Shown: in pieces, positions 1 through 6,425 of the stretch
Numbering within the stretch: the first letter of the stretch is position 1
How the letters are laid out: each line of letters opens with the position of its first letter
Assembly (NCBI GenBank): GCA_905236735.1
Contig: CAJOOU010000164.1
Coordinates: 1-9,631, forward strand
Source of the DNA: an uncultured Eubacterium sp.
GTDB taxonomy: Bacteria; Bacillota; Clostridia; Lachnospirales; Lachnospiraceae
Direction: 5' to 3'
DNA: 9,631 bases
The notes under the pieces: model-generated
What the model was told of the DNA's origin: nothing
Database searches by the model: none
Seen by the model: the letters and a program-made list of their open reading frames with translations, nothing else
Position numbers and translations under genes: made by a program

Positions 1-20
1 AATTTCGTTTTCCCACACAA

Positions 21-40
21 ATTATTTCTGATTATTTCTG
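21..40. repeat. Perfect 10-bp tandem repeat, two copies
   Basis: ATTATTTCTG occurs twice back to back. It lies 15 bp from the 55-76 tandem repeat. It could be a pair of recombinase arm-type sites, or simply a chance AT-rich duplication. Confidence 0.6.
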
Positions 41-54
41 ACTATATCGGACTT

Positions 55-76
55 TTTTGTGGTCATTTTGTGGTCA
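55..76. repeat. Perfect 11-bp tandem repeat, two copies
   Basis: TTTTGTGGTCA occurs twice with no spacer. On the other strand this reads TGACCACAAAA twice. The 11-bp period puts both copies on the same face of the helix, as expected for a protein-binding array such as integrase arm sites. The function is inferred from position only. Confidence 0.65.
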
Positions 77-119
77 AACTCATTTTCGAGCCTCGGAACC
101 CGCATAAACACTGGGTTTC

Positions 120-1703
120 TTAGTTCTGTGATTTGAGTGTCGGGAACAATAGTACATCCCTAATTGCCGCACTGTCAGTAAGTAGCATTACAAGTCTGTC
201 TATGCCGTAGCCAATACCGCCCGTAGGTGGCATACCGATTTCAAGAGCGTTAAGGAAATCCTCATCAGTGTGCTGAGCTTCCTCATCACCGGCCTCTGCA
301 TTTGCATCCTGCTGAGCGAAACGCTCTCTCTGATCGATAGGATCGTTAAGCTCTGAATATGCATTACACATTTCCCATGTATTTATAAAGAGCTCGAATC
401 TCTCTACCTTTGAAGGGTCCGAAGGTTTCTTCTTTGTAAGCGGTGAAATATCAAGCGGGTGATCCATAATAAAGGTAGGTTGAATAAGGTTTTTCTCGCA
501 ATACTCTTCAAAGAAGAGGTTGATAATATCACCTTTTCTATGATGTGCTTCATATTCTATATGATGTTCGTCAGCAAGTTTTCTTGCTGCATCATCTCCG
601 TCAACAGTATCAAAATCTATGCCGGCATATTCCTTTATAGCCTCATTCATAGTAAGTCTCTTAAACGGCTTTCCGAGGTCTATTTCAGTTCCGCCATATG
701 TTATCCTGGTGGAACCGCATACCTTCTCTGCGAGATAACGGAACATAGACTCTGTCAGTTCCATCATTCCCTCATAATCAGTATATGCCTGATAGAGTTC
801 CATAAGTGTAAACTCAGGATTATGTCTGGTATCAACACCTTCGTTTCTATAAACACGGCCAATCTCGTAAACTCTCTCAAGTCCGCCGACTATAAGTCTC
901 TTTAAATAAAGCTCGAGAGATATTCTGAGTTTTACATCCTCGTCAAGAGCATTATAATGAGTCTCAAACGGTCTGGCTGCAGCGCCTCCGGCATTTGAAA
1001 CGAGGGTAGGTGTTTCCACCTCCATAAAGTCTCTTCCGTCAAGGAAGTTTCTGATTTCTTTAATGATCTGAGAACGCTTTACAAAGGTATTCTTCACTTC
1101 CGGATTCATTACAAGATCGACATATCTCTGGCGATATCTCTGATCTGTGTCCGTAAGTCCGTGGAATTTTTCCGGAAGAATCTGAAGGCTCTTTGTCAAA
1201 AGTATAATTTCATCCGCATGAATGGAAATTTCTCCGGTTTTTGTCCTGAAAAGATACCCCTTTACGCCATATATATCACCGATATCCGATTTTTTGAAAT
1301 CAGCATAGGATTCTTCTCCGATAGAATCCCTTGCCACATACACCTGGATATCTCCCTGAAGGTCACGCAGATTACAGAATGACGCCTTACCCATAACGCG
1401 TTTAAACATCATACGGCCTGCAACAGACACCTTAATCGGAGATGCATCCATTATGGCGCGTCTCTCATTATAATCCGCATTTACCGCATCTTTTGCAGCC
1501 TGTTCATCCATTCCCTCTGTATTTACAGCCTCTCGTCCGTCAAGAAGTTTTGCCTCATGCTCTTCGTAGAGACCTTTTGCCTCTATGGAATGATGCGTCT
1601 GATCGTATTTTGTTATCTGAAATGGGTCCTTACCTGCTTCCTGAAGGTTTGCGAGCTTCTCCCTGCGAACCTTAAGCAGCTGATTTAAGTCCTGCTCTGC
1701 CAC
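120..1703 (-). CDS. lysS: Lysyl-tRNA synthetase, class II
   Basis: Cytosolic enzyme that charges tRNA-Lys with lysine using ATP. The 527-residue product has an N-terminal helix (REKLANL, about 14-20), an anticodon-binding OB-fold at about 92-170 (VSVAGRMM, GKASFCNL) and a class II catalytic domain from about 185 to the end. Motif 1 is near 211-232 (FMEVETPTL), motif 2 at about 277-300 (RVYEIGRVYRNEG with HNPEFT) and motif 3 at about 494-508 (GGIGYGIDRLVMLL). The conserved GGAAARPF segment is at 239-246. Compared with E. coli LysRS, the stretch between the first helix and the OB-fold (about 30-90) is roughly 30 residues longer and charged. The start is GTG, with AAGGAGG (1710-1716) six bases upstream. 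It follows greA by 15 bases, so the two are co-transcribed. Confidence 0.97.
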   Translation of the reverse strand: MAEQDLNQLLKVRREKLANLQEAGKDPFQITKYDQTHHSIEAKGLYEEHEAKLLDGREAVNTEGMDEQAAKDAVNADYNERRAIMDASPIKVSVAGRMMFKRVMGKASFCNLRDLQGDIQVYVARDSIGEESYADFKKSDIGDIYGVKGYLFRTKTGEISIHADEIILLTKSLQILPEKFHGLTDTDQRYRQRYVDLVMNPEVKNTFVKRSQIIKEIRNFLDGRDFMEVETPTLVSNAGGAAARPFETHYNALDEDVKLRISLELYLKRLIVGGLERVYEIGRVYRNEGVDTRHNPEFTLMELYQAYTDYEGMMELTESMFRYLAEKVCGSTRITYGGTEIDLGKPFKRLTMNEAIKEYAGIDFDTVDGDDAARKLADEHHIEYEAHHRKGDIINLFFEEYCEKNLIQPTFIMDHPLDISPLTKKKPSDPSKVERFELFINTWEMCNAYSELNDPIDQRERFAQQDANAEAGDEEAQHTDEDFLNALEIGMPPTGGIGYGIDRLVMLLTDSAAIRDVLLFPTLKSQN

Positions 1704-1718
1704 TATGTGCCTCCTTAT

Positions 1719-2192
1719 TTATCTGCTTACTTCTAATATCTTGTACTGTGCATCACCTGCAGGTGTCTCAACATTAATGGACTCTCCTGCCTTTTTACCG
1801 ATGAGCGCTTTACCAATCGGTGATTCATTGGAAATCTTTCCCTTGAGTGAGTTAGCCTCTGTAGAACCCACAATCTTATAGGTCACTTCCTCGTCAAACT
1901 CCACATCAAACAATTTCACCGTAGAACCAAGGTTAATCTTGTCCTTGTCGATCTCTTCCTCAAGAATTACTTCAGAATTCTTAAGAATTGCTTCGATTTC
2001 CTCAATGCGGGCCTCAATATCTCTCTGCTCATCTTTAGCGGCATCATACTCTGCATTCTCGGATAAATCTCCCTGCTCTCTTGCTTCCTTAATCTTCTGT
2101 GCAATCTCTTTTCTTCTTACAACTTTAAGATCTGTGAGCTCATTTTGAAGTGCCTCAAGACCTTCCGTCGTCATAAGTCTCTTTTCAGCCAT
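1719..2192 (-). CDS. greA: Transcription elongation factor GreA
   Basis: GreA enters the RNA polymerase secondary channel and triggers cleavage of backtracked RNA, rescuing stalled elongation complexes. The 157-residue product matches the usual length of about 158. The N-terminal antiparallel coiled coil covers about 1-75 and carries the tip motif DLSENAEYDAAKDEQ (42-56), whose acidic residues coordinate the catalytic magnesium. The C-terminal FKBP-like domain follows (ISNESPIGKALIGKKAGE, then VETPAG). The ATG is preceded by GGAGG nine bases upstream. A perfect sigma-A promoter lies about 120 bases upstream, so greA is the first gene of a greA-lysS unit that can also receive read-through from dusB. 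Confidence 0.97.
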   Translation of the reverse strand: MAEKRLMTTEGLEALQNELTDLKVVRRKEIAQKIKEAREQGDLSENAEYDAAKDEQRDIEARIEEIEAILKNSEVILEEEIDKDKINLGSTVKLFDVEFDEEVTYKIVGSTEANSLKGKISNESPIGKALIGKKAGESINVETPAGDAQYKILEVSR

Positions 2193-2232
2193 TTCCCGTT
2201 TCCTCCAATTATATGGTTTATTTACTAAGCAT

Positions 2233-2246
2233 GGCGAATTTTCGCC
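2233..2246 (-). other. Small hairpin in the greA leader
   Basis: GGCGAA and TTCGCC form a 6-bp perfect inverted repeat with a 2-base centre, in the leader between the greA promoter and its ribosome site. There is no U-run behind it, so it is not a terminator. The role is unknown. Confidence 0.4.
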
Positions 2247-2270
2247 CTATATTAAGTCCTTAAAATTAAT

Positions 2271-2308
2271 GAAGATTGCCGGCTCCAAAAAAGCTCCCGA
2301 CAATCTTC
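2271..2308 (-). other. Long stem-loop at the greA transcription start
   Basis: The arms 2271-2282 and 2297-2308 pair over 12 positions (one is a G-U in the minus-strand RNA) around a 14-base loop holding a run of U. The downstream sequence is AUUAAUUUUAAGG, so it is at most a weak terminator for dusB transcripts. The predicted start of the greA promoter falls inside the 5' arm. The full stem therefore forms only in RNA reading through from dusB, while promoter-born RNA begins with a slightly shortened stem. Confidence 0.6.
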
Positions 2309-2311
2309 GAT

Positions 2312-2340
2312 ATTATATAGCATTCCTTCGGTTATGTCAA
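2312..2340 (-). promoter_or_regulatory. Perfect-consensus sigma-A promoter for greA-lysS
   Basis: On the minus strand, TTGACA (2335-2340) and TATAAT (2312-2317) are separated by exactly 17 bases. Both hexamers and the spacing are the ideal housekeeping values. The predicted start is near 2305, giving a leader of about 110 nt before the greA ATG. It directs transcription of greA and lysS independently of the argF-dusB operon. Confidence 0.85.
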
Positions 2341-2359
2341 TGTTTATCAGTGATAAACA
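2341..2359. repeat. 19-bp palindrome across the dusB stop, beside the greA -35
   Basis: TGTTTATCA and TGATAAACA form a perfect 9-bp inverted repeat around one central base. It abuts the greA -35 hexamer and contains the dusB stop codon (2347-2349). It is AT-rich with almost no loop, so it makes a poor RNA terminator but would suit a dimeric DNA-binding protein acting on the greA promoter. No regulator is identified. Confidence 0.5.
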
Positions 2360-3309
2360 CCCAGCATCCTCTCCAGTTCCTCAAAAGTCTCGCACTTATT
2401 TATCTCTCCCCTCATTCTTGCAGCCCCCGGATAACCGGTCATATACCAGCCTGTATGTTTTCTCATCTCTCTTATACCTATAAATTCTCCCTTACACTCA
2501 AGCTGCATTCGGCAATGACGCTTTATCATCGCAGCCAGCTCCTTTTTATCAGGTTTACCCAAATATTTCCCGCAAGTCTCGTAATCCACCATATCCTTAA
2601 ATATCCACGGATTCCCCTGGGCAGCCCGTCCTATCATGACTGCATCACAGCCTGTCTCATTAAACATTCTCTCAGCATCCTCAGGGCTGCAGATATCTCC
2701 GTTTCCAATGACAGGCACGGACACGGCATCTTTTACTTTTGCTATCATCTCCCAGTCTGCCTCGCCGCTGTAATACTGCTCCCTTGTTCTCCCATGTACT
2801 GCTATTGCCGCCGCGCCTGCGTCCTCGAGACGCTTTGCCATCTCTACTGCATTAATATGCTCCCCATCAAATCCGATTCTTATCTTGGCAGTAACCGGCT
2901 TTTGTATGGCTTTGGAAATTTCTCTTACAATATCTGCCGCAAGATGCGGATCTTTCATAAGAGCAGAGCCCTCTCCATTATTTACCACCTTCGGCACCGG
3001 ACAGCCCATATTAATATCAAGAAAAGAAAACGGCCTCTCCTCTATCTTTTTTGCCATCTCAGCCATAAGCGCCGGCTCGTTTCCAAACAGCTGCAATGAT
3101 GCGGGCGCCTCATTCTCATCAATCGCCATGAGTTCGTCAGTCTTCCTGTTTCCATAAAATATGGCTTTGGCACTGACCATCTCCATACACACCATGGCTG
3201 CTCCCATTTCACTGCATAACACACGAAATGGCAGGTCGCTTACTCCTGCCATCGGTGCCAATATATATCTGTTTTTCAGTTCTATATTTCCTATGGAAAA
3301 TGTCTTCAT
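2347..3309 (-). CDS. dusB: tRNA-dihydrouridine synthase, DusB family
   Basis: FMN-dependent enzyme that reduces specific uridines of tRNA to dihydrouridine with NAD(P)H. The 320-residue product has the N-terminal FMN-binding motif LAPMAGVSDLPFR (17-29), the catalytic cysteine in NMGCPVPKV (C103), KIRIGF (142-147), VHGRTREQYYSG (171-182), VIGNGDI (200-206) and MIGRAAQGNPWIF (225-237), then a helical C-terminal domain (KHTGWY, 284-289). I start it at 3309, where ATG follows the coaX stop by one base and the encoded MKTFSIGN is the normal family N-terminus. An upstream extension to 3375 would overlap coaX and adds residues unlike the family. There is no good ribosome site of its own, so translation probably depends on coupling to coaX. 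The exact Dus subfamily is inferred from similarity. Confidence 0.95.
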   Translation of the reverse strand: MKTFSIGNIELKNRYILAPMAGVSDLPFRVLCSEMGAAMVCMEMVSAKAIFYGNRKTDELMAIDENEAPASLQLFGNEPALMAEMAKKIEERPFSFLDINMGCPVPKVVNNGEGSALMKDPHLAADIVREISKAIQKPVTAKIRIGFDGEHINAVEMAKRLEDAGAAAIAVHGRTREQYYSGEADWEMIAKVKDAVSVPVIGNGDICSPEDAERMFNETGCDAVMIGRAAQGNPWIFKDMVDYETCGKYLGKPDKKELAAMIKRHCRMQLECKGEFIGIREMRKHTGWYMTGYPGAARMRGEINKCETFEELERMLGVYH

Positions 3310-3310
3310 A

Positions 3311-4087
3311 CTATCTGTGTTTCTTCTGTTTCTCATAGATAATCCTAAGACCATGCATTGTAAGTGCAGGATCATATATATCTATGGATTTGGTTTCCTC
3401 TTTTATTACCGCTCCGAGTCCGCCGGTTGCGACAGTTTTAATGTTCTTAATACCCGACTCTCTTTTTATCTCTTTTATTATGGCCTCAGTCTGACCTACC
3501 TGCCCGAATACGATACCTGCCTGCATGCTGGTAATCGTGTCCTTCGCAAGTATCGTTTTGGGCTTTTTGATTTCGATTTCCGGCAGTTTGGCAGCCGCAT
3601 CCCACAGAGCCTGCGCCGAGGTCTGTATACCGGGCGCCGTAACGCCTCCCTCAAACGCTCCGTCTTCCGTAATAAGGTCATATGTCGTAGCCGTTCCAAA
3701 ATCAATAACTATAACAGGTCCTTTGTATATCTCATACGCAGCCACCGCATCTACTATTCTGTCTGCCCCGACCTGCTTGGGATTATCGAAATTGAGTTTT
3801 ATTCCTGTTTTTATACCCGGTTCAACCTGAATCGGCTGAATCTCGAAATATTTGATAAGTGCGCTGTTTAAAGAATACATTATTTTGGGTACAACGGATG
3901 CTACAATAATCGCATCTATATTCTTAGAATCCAGCTTATTTCTTTCGATAAGGTTGTGCATAAGCATACCATATTCATCCGATGTCCTCGGCAGCTTCGT
4001 TGTAATTCTGAAACTCGCCGTCATTTTATCACCGTCAAATACAGCGCAAGTAATATTTGTGTTTCCTACATCTATAGCCAATAACAT
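3311..4087 (-). CDS. coaX: Type III pantothenate kinase
   Basis: Catalyses the first step of coenzyme A synthesis, ATP-dependent phosphorylation of pantothenate, and is not feedback-inhibited by CoA as type I enzymes are. The 258-residue product has the ASKHA-fold phosphate motif DVGNTN (6-11), the pantothenate-binding GADR (107-110), DFGTATT (129-135), GGVTAPG (147-153) and the second phosphate-binding motif VATGGLG (219-225). The length is typical of the family. The ATG lies two bases past the upstream stop, with GAGG seven bases before it inside the end of the previous gene. It sits in a tight argF-DUF-coaX-dusB operon; coaX next to dusB and upstream of lysS is a common Firmicute arrangement. 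Confidence 0.96.
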   Translation of the reverse strand: MLLAIDVGNTNITCAVFDGDKMTASFRITTKLPRTSDEYGMLMHNLIERNKLDSKNIDAIIVASVVPKIMYSLNSALIKYFEIQPIQVEPGIKTGIKLNFDNPKQVGADRIVDAVAAYEIYKGPVIVIDFGTATTYDLITEDGAFEGGVTAPGIQTSAQALWDAAAKLPEIEIKKPKTILAKDTITSMQAGIVFGQVGQTEAIIKEIKRESGIKNIKTVATGGLGAVIKEETKSIDIYDPALTMHGLRIIYEKQKKHR

Positions 4088-4089
4088 AT

Positions 4090-4428
4090 CTATTCCTCTA
4101 CAAATTCCTCTCCAAGGAAAAATACCTTATAATACATTTCAAGCGATTCGAGAAGCTCTCTCTTTTCACTCTGATACTGTTTAACCTTTAATACGCTTCC
4201 AATCTCATCATATGAAAAATCTGCATCTGCTGCCTCGGTTTTAAAATAAAGGGTTCCATCCTCGGCAAATATCATCTCAAGCACACCTCCCACATCGGCG
4301 GTAAAAAGAGTACACATAATGCGAAGTTCATCTTTTACCTGCCCGGGCAGTCCCTGAAAATCGTCATTAAAATAATACTTTTCCTCATATGCGCTTGCGG
4401 CGCAGAGTACCACTTCGTCCTGATACAT
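4090..4428 (-). CDS. Small conserved hypothetical protein (DUF6145-like)
   Basis: An acidic 112-residue protein with no signal peptide or membrane segment, so probably cytosolic. It begins MYQDEVVLCAASAYEEKYYF and contains a central CTLFTADVGGVLEMIF segment (39-54) and a charged helical C-terminus (SEKRELLESLEMYYKVFFLG). From memory it resembles a Lachnospiraceae family of about 110 residues named DUF6145; that label is tentative and no function is known. The ATG sits one base after the argF stop, with GGGAG of the argF end serving as its ribosome site. Its stop is two bases before coaX. This packing shows it is expressed with argF, coaX and dusB and gives the only functional hint. Confidence 0.85.
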   Translation of the reverse strand: MYQDEVVLCAASAYEEKYYFNDDFQGLPGQVKDELRIMCTLFTADVGGVLEMIFAEDGTLYFKTEAADADFSYDEIGSVLKVKQYQSEKRELLESLEMYYKVFFLGEEFVEE

Positions 4429-4429
4429 A

Positions 4430-5419
4430 TTATGCTCCCAAAGTAGCCGCCATCACGGCCTTTATAGTATGCATTCTGTTTTCGGCCTCTTCGAAAACTC
4501 TTGATGCCGGTGACTCAAACACCTCATCTGTTACTTCCATCTCCGTAAGCCCGTATTTTTCGTAAATCTGCCTGCCGATTCCTGTATTTAAATCGTGGAA
4601 CGACGGCAAACAATGAAGGAAGATACAATCTGCTGCCGCATTACCCATTACCTCCGATGTGACACGGTACGGCGAAAGATCTTTTATTCTTTCCTCCCAT
4701 ACCTCGTCCGGTTCACCCATTGATACCCATACATCAGTATAGATAATATTCGCTCCCTCAGTTGCTTTTTTCACATCCGGTTCAAATGAAAGAGTTGCAC
4801 CTGACTCTCTGGCGTAACCCCTGCAGACTTCGATAAGTTCCTTATTGGGGAAATATTTTTCAGGTGCGCAGGCCACAAAATCAAGACCAAGCTTTGCACA
4901 TCCTATCATAAGCGAGTTGCCCATGTTGTAGCGGGCATCACCCATATATACAAATTTAAGTCCCTCAAGGCGTCCAAATTCCTCTTTAATAGTAAGCATA
5001 TCTGCAAGAATCTGTGTAGGATGATATTCGTTTGTCAGTCCGTTCCATACCGGCACTCCGGCATGTTTTGCAAGCTCTTCAACTATTTCCTGTCCAAAGC
5101 CTCTGTATTCTATACCATCAAACATACCACCAAGCACTCTCGCCGTATCTGCTATGCTTTCTTTTTTTCCAATCTGCGAACCTGACGGGTCAAGGTAAGT
5201 TGTGCCCATTCCAAGGTCGTGCGCTCCCACTTCAAAGGCACACCTTGTTCTTGTACTTGTTTTCTCAAAAATGAGGGCAACATTCTTACCCCTTAATGTA
5301 TCCGTTAAAATTCCTCTTTTCTTTTTTTCCTTATAATCTGCCGCAAGGTCGATAAGATATCTTATTTCATCCGGAGTAAAATCCTTAAGCGTCAGAAAGT
5401 TTCTTCCCTTTAAATCCAT
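4430..5419 (-). CDS. argF: Ornithine carbamoyltransferase
   Basis: Joins carbamoyl phosphate and ornithine to give citrulline in arginine synthesis; the same fold serves the reverse catabolic step. The 329-residue protein has the carbamoyl-phosphate loop STRTR (55-59), the family motif HPTQ (133-136), DARYNMGNS (161-169), the ornithine-binding SMG loop with its aspartate (YTDVWVSMG, 228-236), the catalytic HCLP (269-272) and the C-terminal ENRMHTIKAVMAA (313-325). All key residues are present. The ATG has AGGAG 12 bases and AAGGA about 4 bases upstream. It is the first gene of the argF-DUF-coaX-dusB run. Whether it is anabolic (argF) or catabolic (arcB) cannot be decided here, since no arcA or arcC is visible; a possible arginine-repressor half-site in the promoter favours the anabolic role. 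Confidence 0.95.
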   Translation of the reverse strand: MDLKGRNFLTLKDFTPDEIRYLIDLAADYKEKKKRGILTDTLRGKNVALIFEKTSTRTRCAFEVGAHDLGMGTTYLDPSGSQIGKKESIADTARVLGGMFDGIEYRGFGQEIVEELAKHAGVPVWNGLTNEYHPTQILADMLTIKEEFGRLEGLKFVYMGDARYNMGNSLMIGCAKLGLDFVACAPEKYFPNKELIEVCRGYARESGATLSFEPDVKKATEGANIIYTDVWVSMGEPDEVWEERIKDLSPYRVTSEVMGNAAADCIFLHCLPSFHDLNTGIGRQIYEKYGLTEMEVTDEVFESPASRVFEEAENRMHTIKAVMAATLGA

Positions 5420-5444
5420 AATCCTTAGTTTCTCCTATAAACCT

Positions 5445-5474
5445 AAATGCATCCGCCACATGACGGATGCATTT
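5445..5474 (-). other. Stem-loop between the SPFH gene and argF
   Basis: The arms AAATGCATCCG (5445-5455) and CGGATGCATTT (5464-5474) form a perfect 11-bp stem with an 8-base loop. In minus-strand RNA the downstream sequence is AGGUUUAUAGG, so it is at best a weak terminator for nfeD-SPFH transcripts. The predicted argF start falls within the stem, the same arrangement seen at greA. Confidence 0.6.
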
Positions 5475-5492
5475 ATTTTACTTCTATTCATA
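5475..5492 (-). promoter_or_regulatory. Possible ArgR/AhrC operator half-site
   Basis: The spacer of the argF promoter holds ATGAATA (5485-5491), the well-conserved half of the ARG box. Aligned by hand to the remembered B. subtilis AhrC consensus, 12 of 18 positions match across 5475-5492; the second half is degenerate. Its position between -35 and -10 is where a repressor would block arginine-gene transcription. Confidence 0.3.
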
Positions 5493-5503
5493 GGTTTTTG
5501 CAA
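5475..5503 (-). promoter_or_regulatory. Predicted sigma-A promoter for argF
   Basis: On the minus strand, TTGCAA (5498-5503) and TAAAAT (5475-5480) are separated by 17 bases. The -10 matches the consensus at five of six positions and the -35 at four of six. The -35 lies just past the SPFH stop codon. The predicted start is near 5468, giving a leader of about 50 nt. Confidence 0.55.
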
Positions 5504-5507
5504 TCTT

Positions 5508-6425
5508 TTACTTTTTTACAGTCTCGGCAAGAGCTGCCACAGTGCCTGCAAGTCCCTGGATATCAGACGGAATTATCAGTTTTGTCGCCTGACCGTCAGC
5601 AGCCTTTGCAAACGCCTCAAGGCTCTTAAGTTTGATAACCGAATCATCTGCTCCGGCATCTTTTATCATACGAAGACCTTCTGCATTTGCCTGCTGTACT
5701 TTTAAGATGGCCTCTGCCTGACCTTCGGCCTCTTTAATGGTAGCCTCTCTCTTGGCTTCTGCACGAAGGATGGCTGACTCCTTCTCAGCCTCTGCATTAA
5801 GAATTGCTGATGCCTTATTACCCTCAGCAATAAGAATTGCCGACTTTTTCTCACCTTCCGCTCTTGTTACAGCCTCTCGTCTTTCACGCTCAGCCTTCAT
5901 CTGACGCTCCATCGCATCCTGAATCTCCTGAGGCGGAATAATATTTTTAAGTTCAACTCTGTTTACCTTTATACCCCATGGGTCTGTTGCCACATCAAGG
6001 GTACTTCTCATCTTGGAGTTGATAACCTCTCGCGATGTAAGAGTCTCATCAAGCTCAAGATCACCGATAATGTTACGAAGAGTCGTTGCCGAGAGATTCT
6101 CTATTGCATTAAGCGGATTGTCCACACCGTATGCATAAAGTTTCGGATCTGTAATCTGGAAGAACACTACAGTATCTATTCTCATTGTTACATTATCTTT
6201 TGTGATAACCGGCTGCGGTGGGAAATCAGCAACCTGTTCTTTGAGGCTGACTCTTTTAGCAACCCTGTCTATAACCGGCACCTTGAAATGAAGTCCCACA
6301 TCCCATGTGGCCTGATATCCGCCAAGTCTCTCTATAACGCAGGCATGTGCCTGTGGTACAATCTTAATACATGAAATAATCAAAATAAGTGCAATGACTA
6401 TTAAAACAATTACTCCGTATCCCAT
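5508..6425 (-). CDS. SPFH-domain membrane protein, paraslipin/QmcA type
   Basis: A 305-residue stomatin/prohibitin-family protein expected to anchor in the cytoplasmic membrane and oligomerise into a microdomain scaffold. It has one N-terminal hydrophobic segment (about 3-21), an SPFH domain (about 22-180, with IERLGGY, DNVTMRIDTVVFFQITDP and the WGIKVNRVELKNI strand) and a long Ala/Glu-rich coiled coil (about 170-250). It ends in a segment with LIIPSDIQG (283-291), as in human SLP-2-like paraslipins. Five consecutive 11-residue repeats of the form AE-x4/5-AIL run over 189-243. The start codon overlaps the nfeD stop in TAATG, with GGAGGAG about ten bases upstream, so the two are translationally coupled. 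NfeD proteins are the standard partners of this family. Confidence 0.93.
   Translation of the reverse strand: MGYGVIVLIVIALILIISCIKIVPQAHACVIERLGGYQATWDVGLHFKVPVIDRVAKRVSLKEQVADFPPQPVITKDNVTMRIDTVVFFQITDPKLYAYGVDNPLNAIENLSATTLRNIIGDLELDETLTSREVINSKMRSTLDVATDPWGIKVNRVELKNIIPPQEIQDAMERQMKAERERREAVTRAEGEKKSAILIAEGNKASAILNAEAEKESAILRAEAKREATIKEAEGQAEAILKVQQANAEGLRMIKDAGADDSVIKLKSLEAFAKAADGQATKLIIPSDIQGLAGTVAALAETVKK

Larger units (their letters stand above)
1..119. other. Non-coding region behind lysS, possible att site
   Basis: This region between the lysS stop and the left window edge has no credible gene; the longest open stretch I could read on the minus strand is about 30 codons. It contains a perfect 10-bp tandem repeat (21-40), a perfect 11-bp tandem repeat (55-76) and a short inverted repeat, AACCC (97-101) and GGGTT (113-117), around an 11-base centre that ends three bases before lysS. 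Short direct repeats beside a small inverted core, at the 3' end of a conserved translation gene, is the layout of a tyrosine-recombinase attachment site. Whether an integrated element really starts to the left cannot be seen here. The inverted repeat has no following T-run for minus-strand transcripts, so it is a poor lysS terminator. Confidence 0.35.

Noticed and set aside
21..76. A CRISPR-like array
   Set aside because: Repeats of 10-11 bp with no spacers and only two copies each do not fit a CRISPR array.
1..95. A short minus-strand peptide frame behind lysS
   Set aside because: About 30 codons without a ribosome site or recognisable similarity; the repeats explain the region better.
2193..2305. 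A riboswitch in the greA leader
   Set aside because: Only two simple hairpins are visible and no conserved riboswitch core or anti-terminator arrangement is recognisable.
2269..3099. Long plus-strand reading frame of 276 codons opposite dusB
   Set aside because: It is fully antisense to a clear dusB gene, has biased Cys/His/Leu-rich composition and no recognisable domain.
3310..3375. N-terminal extension of dusB to an ATG at 3375
   Set aside because: It overlaps coaX by about 65 bases, and the added residues are unlike DusB N-termini. ATG 3309 gives the normal family start.
3161..3871. Plus-strand reading frame of 236 codons opposite coaX and dusB
   Set aside because: It is antisense to two well-supported genes, and its low-complexity Tyr/Phe/Arg composition is typical of shadow frames.
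5445..5474. A strong rho-independent terminator behind the SPFH gene
   Set aside because: The stem is good, but minus-strand RNA has no U-run behind it. I list it as a stem-loop only.
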